A program made the position numbers and the translations under genes. This document shows, piece after piece, positions 1 through 7,310 of a stretch of DNA of 36,591 nt. Origin of the DNA: Brotaphodocola sp003480315. GTDB lineage: Bacteria > Bacillota > Clostridia > Lachnospirales > Lachnospiraceae. Position 1 is the first letter of the stretch, and the number at the start of each line of letters is the position of its first letter. The stretch is from NCBI RefSeq assembly GCF_964246085.1, contig NZ_CAXTPD010000036.1. One strand, written 5' to 3'. Under the pieces are notes generated by a model. It was given only the letters and a program-made list of their open reading frames with translations. It was not told the origin of the DNA and ran no database searches.

Positions 1-231
1 TGCAGACAAAAATAATGTGATATTGTAATAGGTATTTGTGTCTGTTTTTAGATTTCCATGTTCCCATGCCATGAGTAAACAATAATTTCTGATTTTTGGC
101 TACCTTAACCCACCATCTAAAGCCAGTGGGATTGCGGTAGCCCTATTTCAAATCCGCCAGGCACAAAAGGCAGATCCCTGCACAGCCGGGAATCTGCCCT
201 TTTACTCATGGTAGTGTCTCTGTGTTCTGTT
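1..231. repeat. Left-edge non-coding stretch with IS605-like hairpin and 11-bp inverted repeat
   Basis: No gene is visible here. Read on the minus strand, it holds a hairpin CCCACTGGCTTTAGATGGTGGG-like structure (around 109-130) nested inside GGCTACC/GGTAGCC arms (about 99-105 and 135-141). The loop core TCTAAAGCCA(G/A)TGGG is shared with the IS605-family right end at 36402-36423. An 11-bp perfect inverted repeat, CCATGAGTAAA (69-79) and TTTACTCATGG (201-211), brackets the hairpin and the following terminator. No transposase is present on this side, so it may be a solo end or miniature relative of an IS200/IS605 element. The element identity is inference. Confidence 0.4.
165..203 (-). terminator. 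Rho-independent terminator of the purO-purH-thrH operon
   Basis: On the minus strand, GGGCAGATTCCC pairs with GGGATCTGCC across a 10-nt loop (one small bulge) and is followed by TTTTGTG. It sits about 30 nt after the thrH stop codon, so it most likely ends this operon. Confidence 0.7.
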
Positions 232-831
232 TTATACTGCTGCCTTGATCGCTGCCAACAGCTCCTCATAGGTCTCGTACGCCGGAAGATCCGGATTGTC
301 GTTCTTGATCTGATCGGTGCTCTTAAAGAGGAAGCCGGCCTTGCTGGCGCGGATCATGCCAAGGTCATTGTAGCTGTCGCCGCTGGCAATGGTCTCAAAG
401 CCGATGGACTGCAGTGCCTTGACGGTACTGAGCTTGGACTGCTCAATGCGCATTCTGAATCCGGTGATCTCACCGTCCTCTGCTACTTCCAGCTCGTTGC
501 AGAAAATGGTTGGCCAGCCCAGCTTTTTCATGAGCGGCTTTGCGAACTGGGTGAAGGTATCGCTGATGATGATTACCTGTCCCAGCTCCCGGAGCTCATC
601 TAAGAACGCTCTTGCTCCCGGCATCGGGTCGATTTTCTCGATGGTTTCCTGGATCTCCTTCAAGCCAAGTCCGTGCTCCTTTAAAATTCCGAGACGCCAT
701 TTCATCAGCTTGTCGTAGTCCGGCTCATCGCGGGTGGTGCGCTTTAACTCCGGGATGCCGCTGGCCTCAGCGAATGCGATCCAGATTTCCGGTACTAATA
801 CTCCTTCCAGGTCCAAACAGGTAATAAACAT
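232..831 (-). CDS. thrH: ThrH-type phosphoserine phosphatase / homoserine phosphotransferase
   Basis: A HAD-superfamily phosphatase of 199 aa. The first motif is atypical, CLDLEGVLVPE near the N-terminus, where ThrH proteins have DLEGVL in place of the usual DxDGT; later motifs are IISDTF and the acidic SGDSYNDLGMI loop. In Pseudomonas ThrH removes phosphate from phosphoserine and can transfer it to homoserine. The ATG at 831 is chosen because GGAGG lies 8 nt upstream; an in-frame TTG five codons earlier overlaps that ribosome-binding site and is rejected. It is the last gene of the purine operon, 18 nt after the AICAR transformylase. Why an amino-acid phosphatase sits there is not clear. Family call is strong; the exact substrate is inferred. 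Confidence 0.88.
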   Translation of the reverse strand: MFITCLDLEGVLVPEIWIAFAEASGIPELKRTTRDEPDYDKLMKWRLGILKEHGLGLKEIQETIEKIDPMPGARAFLDELRELGQVIIISDTFTQFAKPLMKKLGWPTIFCNELEVAEDGEITGFRMRIEQSKLSTVKALQSIGFETIASGDSYNDLGMIRASKAGFLFKSTDQIKNDNPDLPAYETYEELLAAIKAAV

Positions 832-849
832 GATATCATCCTCCAAATC

Positions 850-2028
850 TTAGTGATGGAACAGGCGGATGCCGGTGAAGGCCATCGCCATGTTGTATTT
901 GTTGCAGGTCTCGATCACGTTGTCGTCGCGAACGGATCCGCCCGGCTGCGCAATATATTTCACGCCGCTCTTATGTGCACGCTCGATATTGTCACCGAAC
1001 GGGAAGAACGCGTCAGAGCCCAGTGCCACGTCAGTCATCTGATCCAGCCATGCACGCTTCTCCTCCTTGGTGAATACCGGCGGTTTAACCTTAAAGGTCT
1101 TCTCCCATACGCCATCCGCCAGCACATCCATGTACTCGTCACCGATGTAAACGTCAATGGCGTTATCGCGGTCAGCACGCTTGATGCCGTCCACAAACTG
1201 CAGGTTCAGCACCTGGGGAGCCTGGCGTAAAAACCAGTTGTCTGCCTTCTGTCCTGCCAGTCTGGTGCAGTGTACGCGGGACTGCTGTCCTGCGCCGATG
1301 CCGATGGCCTGACCGTCCTTTGCGTAGCAGACGGAGTTGGACTGGGTGTACTTTAAGGTAATGAGAGAAATGACAAGATCGATCTTTGCCTGATCCGGGA
1401 TTTCCTTATTCTCAGTTACTACGTTGTTCAGCATGTCTTTGTTGATATCCAGGTTGTTTCTGCCCTGCTCAAATACCACGCCGAACACCTGCTTGCGCTC
1501 GATCGGCTCCGGCTCGTAATCCGGGTCGATCTGGATCACGCAGTAATTGCCTTTTTTCTTCTCTTTTAAAATTTCCAGTGCCTCCGGCTCGTATCCCGGC
1601 GCAATGACACCGTCAGATACCTCACGCTTGATAAGCTTTGCGGTGGAAGCATCGCAGACATCGGACAGGGAAATGAAATCTCCGAAGGAAGACATGCGGT
1701 CCGCGCCGCGGGCTCTTGCATAAGCACTGGCTAACGGTGAAAGCTCTCCCATGTCATCTACCCAGTAGATTTTTGCCAGAGTCTCGGAAAGCGGCAGTCC
1801 TACTGCTGCGCCGGCCGGAGATACATGCTTAAAGGAGGCTGCTGCCGGAAGTCCCGTAGCTTTTTTCAGCTCTCTTACCAGCTGCCAGCCATTGAAGGCG
1901 TCCAGCAGGTTGATATAGCCTGGTCTTCCGCTTAAAACCTGGAACGGAAGGTCTTTGTCGTTATGCATGAATACTCTTGCCGGTTTCTGATTCGGGTTAC
2001 AGCCGTATTTTAATTCCATCTCGTTCAT
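850..2028 (-). CDS. purH: Stand-alone AICAR transformylase (PurH C-terminal-domain type)
   Basis: Phosphoribosylaminoimidazolecarboxamide formyltransferase: AICAR + 10-formyl-THF to FAICAR + THF, the ninth step of purine synthesis, in the cytoplasm. The 392-aa protein contains only the transformylase part of PurH. Visible motifs are SFKHVSPAG (the Lys-His catalytic pair near residue 67), SDAFFPFGDNIERA and the C-terminal IAQPGGSVRDD. The N-terminal MGS-like IMP cyclohydrolase domain of bifunctional PurH (about 510-530 aa) is missing; that activity is supplied by purO directly upstream, 19 nt away. AAGGAGATACGAAG precedes the ATG at 2028. It is regulated together with purO by the ZTP riboswitch. 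The symbol purH is used in the loose sense; some annotations give this form no symbol. Confidence 0.92.
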   Translation of the reverse strand: MNEMELKYGCNPNQKPARVFMHNDKDLPFQVLSGRPGYINLLDAFNGWQLVRELKKATGLPAAASFKHVSPAGAAVGLPLSETLAKIYWVDDMGELSPLASAYARARGADRMSSFGDFISLSDVCDASTAKLIKREVSDGVIAPGYEPEALEILKEKKKGNYCVIQIDPDYEPEPIERKQVFGVVFEQGRNNLDINKDMLNNVVTENKEIPDQAKIDLVISLITLKYTQSNSVCYAKDGQAIGIGAGQQSRVHCTRLAGQKADNWFLRQAPQVLNLQFVDGIKRADRDNAIDVYIGDEYMDVLADGVWEKTFKVKPPVFTKEEKRAWLDQMTDVALGSDAFFPFGDNIERAHKSGVKYIAQPGGSVRDDNVIETCNKYNMAMAFTGIRLFHH

Positions 2029-2047
2029 CTTCGTATCTCCTTTTCCC

Positions 2048-2761
2048 TTATTTGTTTTTATTCACGATTTTTGTCTCGTATGCGCCGGTTGCGATATCAA
2101 TATAGCGTACAAACAGAGAAACCTTGTTATCCGGGTTTAAGCTGTTCCACAGCATGTCGGTAAATGCGTCCATATCATCCTGGATACCGACTAATTTCGG
2201 CTCACCCTCAAAGCTCGGAAGCGGATTGCCGTCGTGCATGTAGGTATGGATGAAATGTCCCTCACCAGCCACCGGATTTTCGTAAGCAAAGGTATAGCGG
2301 TTGCAGGCATCCGGGTTGCCGTTGTTGCTCTTTAAGATGGACATTGCATAATTGTAACGTCCGTTTTCAATATGAAGGACACCGGAGATCCGGGGTGTGT
2401 AGTTCGGTGCGTCCGGCTCGAACTCGCGGCTTCTGAGAGACTGCTCGAAGGTGAGCTGTTTGTCCATGCCCTCGTAGATGGTATCGGTCTGGTCACCGTT
2501 GGTCACAATCGTTTTGTTGCCCAGTACACGCACCGGAGCATAGATGATGAGACTCGGGTCAGACAGCTTGCCTGGATCAAATGCCTGGGTGCGGATGCCT
2601 TCCCCATCTTCCACAAAAACACGGTTGCGGCTGTTCTCGCTGCGTCCCATGATGAAGTAGGCAGTCACCGCCCTGGTTCCGTCCGGTGTTTTTCCAATGA
2701 CGATACCTCTTCCCGGGTATGCGTTTGCCTGTAACTCTTCCTGCAGGGATAACTGTTTCAT
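2048..2761 (-). CDS. purO: IMP cyclohydrolase, archaeal PurO-like family
   Basis: Closes the purine ring, FAICAR to IMP, the last step of the pathway. The 237-aa protein matches the IMP_cyclohyd (PurO) family by its N-terminal NAYPGRGIVIGKTPDG, then AYFIMGRSENSRNR, and internal NYTPRISG and TYMHDGNPLPSFEGEP. It is unrelated to the PurH N-terminal domain. The pair purO plus free transformylase reconstructs a function normally held by bifunctional PurH. The ATG at 2761 follows an AGGAGG site (AGGAGGAATCAACC). The 5' region carries a promoter, a ZTP riboswitch and an intrinsic terminator. Family is confident; biochemical details rest on the known archaeal enzyme. Confidence 0.88.
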   Translation of the reverse strand: MKQLSLQEELQANAYPGRGIVIGKTPDGTRAVTAYFIMGRSENSRNRVFVEDGEGIRTQAFDPGKLSDPSLIIYAPVRVLGNKTIVTNGDQTDTIYEGMDKQLTFEQSLRSREFEPDAPNYTPRISGVLHIENGRYNYAMSILKSNNGNPDACNRYTFAYENPVAGEGHFIHTYMHDGNPLPSFEGEPKLVGIQDDMDAFTDMLWNSLNPDNKVSLFVRYIDIATGAYETKIVNKNK

Positions 2762-2842
2762 GGTTGATTCCTCCTATGAATGAATGTTTGATGGTTTTCT
2801 CTGTTTCCACGTTTTGCAGTCCGGCCGGGTAGTCATGATCTG

Positions 2843-2887
2843 AAAAAAGCCGCCTGAGTACCACAAAAACATGGTGCCCAGGCGGCC
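2843..2887 (-). terminator. Riboswitch-controlled intrinsic terminator upstream of purO
   Basis: On the minus strand CCGCCTG and CAGGCGG form the stem, followed by six T residues (2843-2848). The 5' arm CCGCCTGGGCA is the conserved 3' segment of the ZTP aptamer itself, so folding of the aptamer should prevent formation of this stem. This is the classic arrangement of a transcriptional ON switch. Confidence 0.85.
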
Positions 2888-2950
2888 GGCAATCGAAATT
2901 CTGCGTGCTCCCCTGTGGTTTCCCACCTTTTCCGCCAGTCACACGCTCTG
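2871..2950 (-). ncRNA. ZTP riboswitch (pfl motif)
   Basis: The minus strand shows the conserved pfl blocks in order: GTGTGACTGGCG, then GTGGGAAACCAC hairpin, GGGGAGCACGC, and CCGCCTGGGCACC. This class binds ZMP/ZTP, the substrate of AICAR transformylase that builds up when 10-formyl-THF is low, and usually turns on purine and folate genes. Here it precedes exactly the two genes that consume ZMP (transformylase) and its product (PurO). The overlapping terminator at 2843-2887 indicates transcriptional control. Motif match was made by eye. Confidence 0.9.
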
Positions 2951-2955
2951 TATAC

Positions 2956-2984
2956 AGGATAACGGATTCAGATGGAAAATGCAA
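2956..2984 (-). promoter_or_regulatory. Sigma-A-type promoter of the purO operon
   Basis: On the minus strand, -35 TTGCAT (2979-2984) and -10 TATCCT (2956-2961) are separated by 17 nt. Transcription would start just before the riboswitch aptamer. The promoter lies only about 20 nt past the stop codon of the ABC permease, with no terminator seen between them. Confidence 0.7.
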
Positions 2985-3001
2985 GTATTTTTTTCAGTCC
3001 T

Positions 3002-4339
3002 TTATTCGTTCCGGATGGCCGCCAGCGGGCTCAGCTTCATGGCCCTGAGCGCCGGGAAGAAACCGGCCGCCATGCCGATGAACACGGCAAAAGCCAGTGA
3101 CGCTGCTGCCAGCCATAATGGGATCCGGGAAATGTTTCCGCTCATTCCGGTCATGCTCTGACCGATGTTCAGCAGGTGGTTGATGGCAAAGGACACCGCC
3201 TCACTGAAAGCAAGGCCCACGACACCTCCCATAAAGCCAATAAAGCCGGATTCCAGTAAAAACATGTTGCGGATCACCTTCATGTCACAGCCCAGCACCT
3301 TGATAATACCGATTTCTTTGGTGCGCTCATAGATCGACATCATCATGGTGTTGGCAATTCCGATGGCCGCTACAAACAGGGATACGGCACCGATACCGCC
3401 AAGCACAGCCTGGATCATGCTGGACTGCTGTTCCGACTGTTTCATCCAGTCGGCATTGCTGGAGGCCTGAAAGCCCATGTCGGTGAGCTTTTTCTGAACC
3501 TCCTCCACATGCTCCACATCATCCACACTCACGATGCAGGAATTATAAATAAAGTAGTGATAGGGCTTTCCCTTCTTGTTGGTAGGCTGCCCCGGGATGG
3601 CCTTTTTTTTGAAAACACGGCGCAGCTGGGTCTCCAGAAGATCCAGTCTTGTATACACGTTGTAGGCATAGCCGTTATAATCATCGACACCGCCCTCTAC
3701 CACGCCATCGGTCTTCAGCAGGTACTTCTTCGGCGGCTTCGGGGCATCCTCCCCGCCGCCCTGGGACTGGTAGTAGGCGTCTGTATCAAAGATCACAAAC
3801 ATCGGCTTTCCCATGAAGTCTATGTCCGGAAGCTGCCCGGTTTCCCAGTATGTGTTATTTCCTTTGGAATCCTGGAACCACTGGATGATGGCATTGCCGT
3901 AGATCAGCTTCATTTCCTTGTCCGATGGTTCGGAAAGCGCCCCCTGTCCCAACGGGATTTTCTTCAGATACTCATAGGGCGCTCCGTTTAAGGTCAGGTT
4001 TGTGGAATATTTTCCCTGCTGCAGCAGCACATCCACCTGCAGCATCGGATACACATCCGTGACATAAGGAAGACGCTTCATCTGCTTTACCACATCATCG
4101 GTCAGATACAGCGGATCTTTGGAGCTGTCTCCGTTGTATGGATTCTCCACGTTGATCTCTGTCAGGCTTCCAAAGGAAGAGATCAGCTCCCGGTTCAGTT
4201 CACTTAAGCCAATGCCGAGAGAAACCATGACCACGATGGATGCCGTACCGATCACAACACCAAGGACCGTCAGCGCGGTCCTCAGCTTTCTTCTGCTTAA
4301 ATTTTTCAGGCTCATGACCAGCAGATCTGTAAATTTCAT
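3002..4339 (-). CDS. MacB/FtsX-like ABC transporter permease
   Basis: A 445-aa membrane protein of the MacB-type (type VII) ABC permease class. The N-terminus has SLKNLSRRKLRTALTVLG followed by a first membrane segment (about 20-45), then a long extracytoplasmic domain (about 50-305), then three membrane segments between about 310 and 435 with the typical IYERTKEIGIIKVLG coupling region and the end PALRAMKLSPLAAIRNE. Such proteins work as mechanotransmitters rather than classic channels. It is the third gene after the ATPase and an anchored exported protein; 36 nt separate it from the latter, with GAGAGG upstream of the ATG. Substrate cannot be told from sequence. No terminator was seen after it. 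Confidence 0.88.
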   Translation of the reverse strand: MKFTDLLVMSLKNLSRRKLRTALTVLGVVIGTASIVVMVSLGIGLSELNRELISSFGSLTEINVENPYNGDSSKDPLYLTDDVVKQMKRLPYVTDVYPMLQVDVLLQQGKYSTNLTLNGAPYEYLKKIPLGQGALSEPSDKEMKLIYGNAIIQWFQDSKGNNTYWETGQLPDIDFMGKPMFVIFDTDAYYQSQGGGEDAPKPPKKYLLKTDGVVEGGVDDYNGYAYNVYTRLDLLETQLRRVFKKKAIPGQPTNKKGKPYHYFIYNSCIVSVDDVEHVEEVQKKLTDMGFQASSNADWMKQSEQQSSMIQAVLGGIGAVSLFVAAIGIANTMMMSIYERTKEIGIIKVLGCDMKVIRNMFLLESGFIGFMGGVVGLAFSEAVSFAINHLLNIGQSMTGMSGNISRIPLWLAAASLAFAVFIGMAAGFFPALRAMKLSPLAAIRNE

Positions 4340-4375
4340 CGTTTTTATTTCCTCTCAACCATTTCATGCACCGGA

Positions 4376-6238
4376 TTACGGATTTTTGCTTTCCTTATCC
4401 ACCGTTTCATCCGGTTCTTCATTCACTTCGTCTTCGTTTGCCAGCAGGGCCGCGTCTTTTTTCCGTTTCCGGTGCTTCCGGAATACCGTGATGCCCACAA
4501 CCGCCCCCACGATCACCACAGCCGCCAGAATGATTTTTCCGTACTTCTGCACCGGTCCCGGCTCTTCCTGGGGCATCTCATCCATGCCGCTCATGTCCAT
4601 GTCATCCATGTCCGGAGCCGGTTCACTGACATAGAGGGTCAGCTCCTTCTCCACCTCCGACACCTCGCCGTTCTCATCTTCATAGGAAATGATGACCTTT
4701 ACCTTGCCATCATCCGTAGTGGGAGCCGAACCGGTTACCATGCAGTCAACGTTTCCGGTCTCTCCGGATTTGATATTTCCCACGTAGGTATCCGTTGTCT
4801 GGATGGAATCTGCTTCAAACCGGGCCATAACGTTGTAAAGCGTTACCTTGCCGGTATTGTTGATGCCAAACATCACATTGGATTCCTCACCCACGCTGAT
4901 AGAATCCGGCATCACCTCAAAGGTTCCGGTGTTCAGGCGAGGAATCTGCTTAACCGGAATATCCACCGACATAGTGTCCGCCGCATTCTTAAACTCCGGG
5001 CTGTCATAATTTGCCTTTATGGTGAGTCCGTAGGAGCGCTGGTCTACTCCGGACCGGGAGATCATGCGGAAGCTTACCTGGGCAGACGCACCCGCTCCCA
5101 GGGAATGGATCGCCACAGAGCTGGAACCGGATTCCGTGGTAAATACCGGACTGTCAGACACCTTTTCCGATTCCATGGTCAGCAGAATATCCGAAGCCGA
5201 CACACTGCTGGACGCGTTCTTGACCGTCAGGAGCAGATTGAAGCTTTCTCCTGCCACGATCGTCTCCGGATCCGTGGTGTAGCCATCGACGATGAGACGG
5301 GCCTTGGTGCGGTCGTGCTCGTTGAACTCTTCATAATCGTCCTTGGTCGGCTTGCTCACAATATGTACAAAGAAGGAAGTCTCATAGGTCTTTAGCTCCT
5401 CGCCGGTCGAGCTGTCGGAATAATAGATCTTCATCGTGATCGGATAATAGCCGGTATAGGATTCCTTGCGGATGGCAAAGCTGTAATCCAGCTGGACCGT
5501 CTCGTCCACCGCGATTTTGTCAAACATCCTGTCGTAGTTGGCATCGTTGATCTCAAACGGGAACTTGGCGCTGTCCGCGTCGAGGACCATGCTGGCCTTC
5601 ACATTGTACACGGTAGCCGGACTGTTGTTGCGCAGACCGATGGAAAAATTCATGACATTCGGGTAGACGCCGCGCGGCGCGTCCTGCCCCTCTCCCAGAA
5701 CAAAATCGTAGGTCTTGTTGGTGTCATCGTCATCGTCGTTGGTGGAGGTGGATTTGGTGATCCAGACGCGCAGGTCCTCATGGCCGATCCAGCCTCCGTC
5801 CTTATCCATAACTACTACAGGCACCTTATAATAGCCCTCTGACAGATCCCGCCGTACCGTACCGGTCAGAGATACCTTCTTCTCTTTTCCGTCTGAAATG
5901 CTTCCGATTCCCTTTGGATGATCGGTATCGTTTAGCTTTCCGGTCACCTCAAACGGAAAGGAGTAACCATACTGGCGGTCCTCCTCGTCCTCATCCCAGA
6001 TCTCGCCTCCGCTGGTATCGAATGCGATCTTTGCGTCTTTGATCTCGCTGCCGCTGGTATTCTTAATGGTAAAGCTTACCGTCAGGGACTTTCCTGTTTT
6101 TCCCCGCTGGATCTTGTCGGAGTATACGGATACCTCCGATGCGTACGCCTGTACCGGCGCTGCGGCAGGTACCGCTCCCGAAAACAGCAGGACTGCCAGC
6201 GCAAATGCCGCCAGCCGCTTCCATCTCATTTTTCTCAT
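4376..6238 (-). CDS. Membrane-anchored extracellular protein with Ig/CARDB-like repeats
   Basis: A 620-aa exported protein of unknown function. It begins with a signal peptide (charged MRKMRWKR, hydrophobic stretch to about residue 30). The body is made of several beta-sandwich-like repeats resembling CARDB/COG1361-type domains (for example GKSLTVSFTIKNTSGSEIKDA, AGESFNLLLTVKNAS, VGEESNVMFGINNTGKVTLYNV). Near residues 540-560 is an Asp/Met-rich segment (DMDDMDMSGMDEM), then a single membrane helix (about 568-586), a basic stop-transfer RKHRKRKK and an acidic cytoplasmic tail. Its ATG overlaps the TGA of the ATPase gene (ATGA), so translation is coupled. It likely acts as an extracellular partner of the MacB-like transporter; that role is inference. 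Confidence 0.8.
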   Translation of the reverse strand: MRKMRWKRLAAFALAVLLFSGAVPAAAPVQAYASEVSVYSDKIQRGKTGKSLTVSFTIKNTSGSEIKDAKIAFDTSGGEIWDEDEEDRQYGYSFPFEVTGKLNDTDHPKGIGSISDGKEKKVSLTGTVRRDLSEGYYKVPVVVMDKDGGWIGHEDLRVWITKSTSTNDDDDDTNKTYDFVLGEGQDAPRGVYPNVMNFSIGLRNNSPATVYNVKASMVLDADSAKFPFEINDANYDRMFDKIAVDETVQLDYSFAIRKESYTGYYPITMKIYYSDSSTGEELKTYETSFFVHIVSKPTKDDYEEFNEHDRTKARLIVDGYTTDPETIVAGESFNLLLTVKNASSSVSASDILLTMESEKVSDSPVFTTESGSSSVAIHSLGAGASAQVSFRMISRSGVDQRSYGLTIKANYDSPEFKNAADTMSVDIPVKQIPRLNTGTFEVMPDSISVGEESNVMFGINNTGKVTLYNVMARFEADSIQTTDTYVGNIKSGETGNVDCMVTGSAPTTDDGKVKVIISYEDENGEVSEVEKELTLYVSEPAPDMDDMDMSGMDEMPQEEPGPVQKYGKIILAAVVIVGAVVGITVFRKHRKRKKDAALLANEDEVNEEPDETVDKESKNP

Positions 6239-6996
6239 GACTCTTCTCCTCTATGCAAAGCATCCTGCATCTCCTGCACTGCTTCCTGTGTTTCTTTTTT
6301 CTTTTCCTCGATCTTTAAGATCTTTCCGTCCACGATGTGGAACTGCCGGTCCGCAAATCCGGCTATGTAATTATCATGGGTAACCATAACCAGAGTCTGC
6401 TGCTGTTCCCGGACAATACGCTGCATCAGCCTTAACACCTCCATGGTCGTCTTAGAATCCAGGTTTCCGGTCGGTTCATCCGCAAAGATGATCTTGGGAT
6501 CCACGACCAGTGCTCTCGCAATGCCTACGCGCTGCTGCTGGCCACCGGACATGGCGTTAGCCATATGCTTCATCTGCTTTTCCAGCCCCACCAACTTCAG
6601 ATATTCTTCCGCCCTCGCATTGCGGATTTTCTTCGGTACACCACGAAACGACAACGGAAGCGCTACATTTTCCACTGCGTTTAACGTTTTCAGCAGGTTG
6701 TAGGACTGAAAGATAAACCCCACATTCTCCCGCCGAAACTGCACCAGCTGGTTCTCATCCATCCGCTCCATATGCTTTCCTGCTATAATGATCTCACCCT
6801 TTGTCGGCTTTTCCAGGCCGGCCAGCATATTTAAGAGTGTGGACTTTCCCGAGCCGGACGGACCGACTATGGCACAGAACTCACCCCTGTACATGGTAAA
6901 ATCCACACCATTCAGCGCATAAACCTTGTTTGTGCCCACCTGATAGATTTTATATAGGTTCTTCACCCGGATGACGGGTATTTTCTTTTCTTCCAT
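6235..6996 (-). CDS. MacB/LolD-like ABC transporter ATPase
   Basis: A 253-aa ATP-binding subunit. Walker A is GPSGSGKST, Q-loop is in FIFQSYNLL, the signature is MSGGQQQRVGIARAL, Walker B is IIFADEPTGNLDS and the switch His lies in MVTHD; the PTGNLDSK sequence is typical of the MacB/LolD class. The C-terminal tail is charged (EEKKKETQEAVQ). The ATG at 6996 is chosen over an upstream in-frame ATG at 7098 because GGGAG precedes it and the family homology begins just after it. It is the first gene of a three-gene operon and overlaps the next gene by ATGA. Confidence 0.9.
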   Translation of the reverse strand: MEEKKIPVIRVKNLYKIYQVGTNKVYALNGVDFTMYRGEFCAIVGPSGSGKSTLLNMLAGLEKPTKGEIIIAGKHMERMDENQLVQFRRENVGFIFQSYNLLKTLNAVENVALPLSFRGVPKKIRNARAEEYLKLVGLEKQMKHMANAMSGGQQQRVGIARALVVDPKIIFADEPTGNLDSKTTMEVLRLMQRIVREQQQTLVMVTHDNYIAGFADRQFHIVDGKILKIEEKKKETQEAVQEMQDALHRGEES

Positions 6997-7154
6997 AAAA
7001 TATGCGTCTCCCTTTGCAGACATTCCCGGACCGGAACCGGCAGAGCAGCTTCCCGGCACTCCTGTCTGCTCATGCACATCATACCATGAACCTGTCATTT
7101 TTGATATCCGCTTTTTCTTAATCTTCCTTACAGATTCATTACATACTCAGGCAG

Positions 7155-7211
7155 GAAAAAACTATCCAAAAAATCGCAGTCGGAACCCGCCAATTTTTGG
7201 ATAGTTTTTTC
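7155..7211. repeat. Perfect 18-bp AT-rich inverted repeat between divergent operons
   Basis: Arms GAAAAAACTATCCAAAAA (7155-7172) and TTTTTGGATAGTTTTTTC (7194-7211) are perfectly complementary across a 21-nt spacer. The repeat lies between the ABC operon (minus) and pyrB (plus), upstream of both. Runs of T follow the stem in both directions, so it could be a bidirectional terminator-like hairpin, but no transcript is known to end here. It could instead be an operator. On the minus strand an arm supplies a TTGGAT that might act as a -35 element. Function unknown. Confidence 0.6.
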
Positions 7212-7223
7212 TGAAAAAGGGAC

Positions 7224-7252
7224 TGGTAATCTAACATATTTTCCGCTATAAT
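7224..7252 (+). promoter_or_regulatory. pyrB: Candidate pyrB promoter
   Basis: A consensus -10 TATAAT at 7247-7252 lies about 60 nt before the pyrB start. The -35 is poor (TGGTAA at 7224-7229, spacer 17). The leader from about 7259 to 7310 contains GC-rich CCTGCGGTCGGGG and CCGTCCGCCAG segments that can pair partly; no known pyrimidine attenuator could be recognised. Confidence 0.5.
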
Positions 7253-7310
7253 GTCCTAAGACCTGCGGTCGGGGATCCGTCCGCCAGAGAAAAAGCAAAG
7301 GAGATACGTT

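Noticed and set aside
7224..7310. PyrR-type or translated-leader pyrimidine attenuator before pyrB
   Set aside because: The leader is only about 50 nt, with no terminator or PyrR-binding loop that I could recognise.
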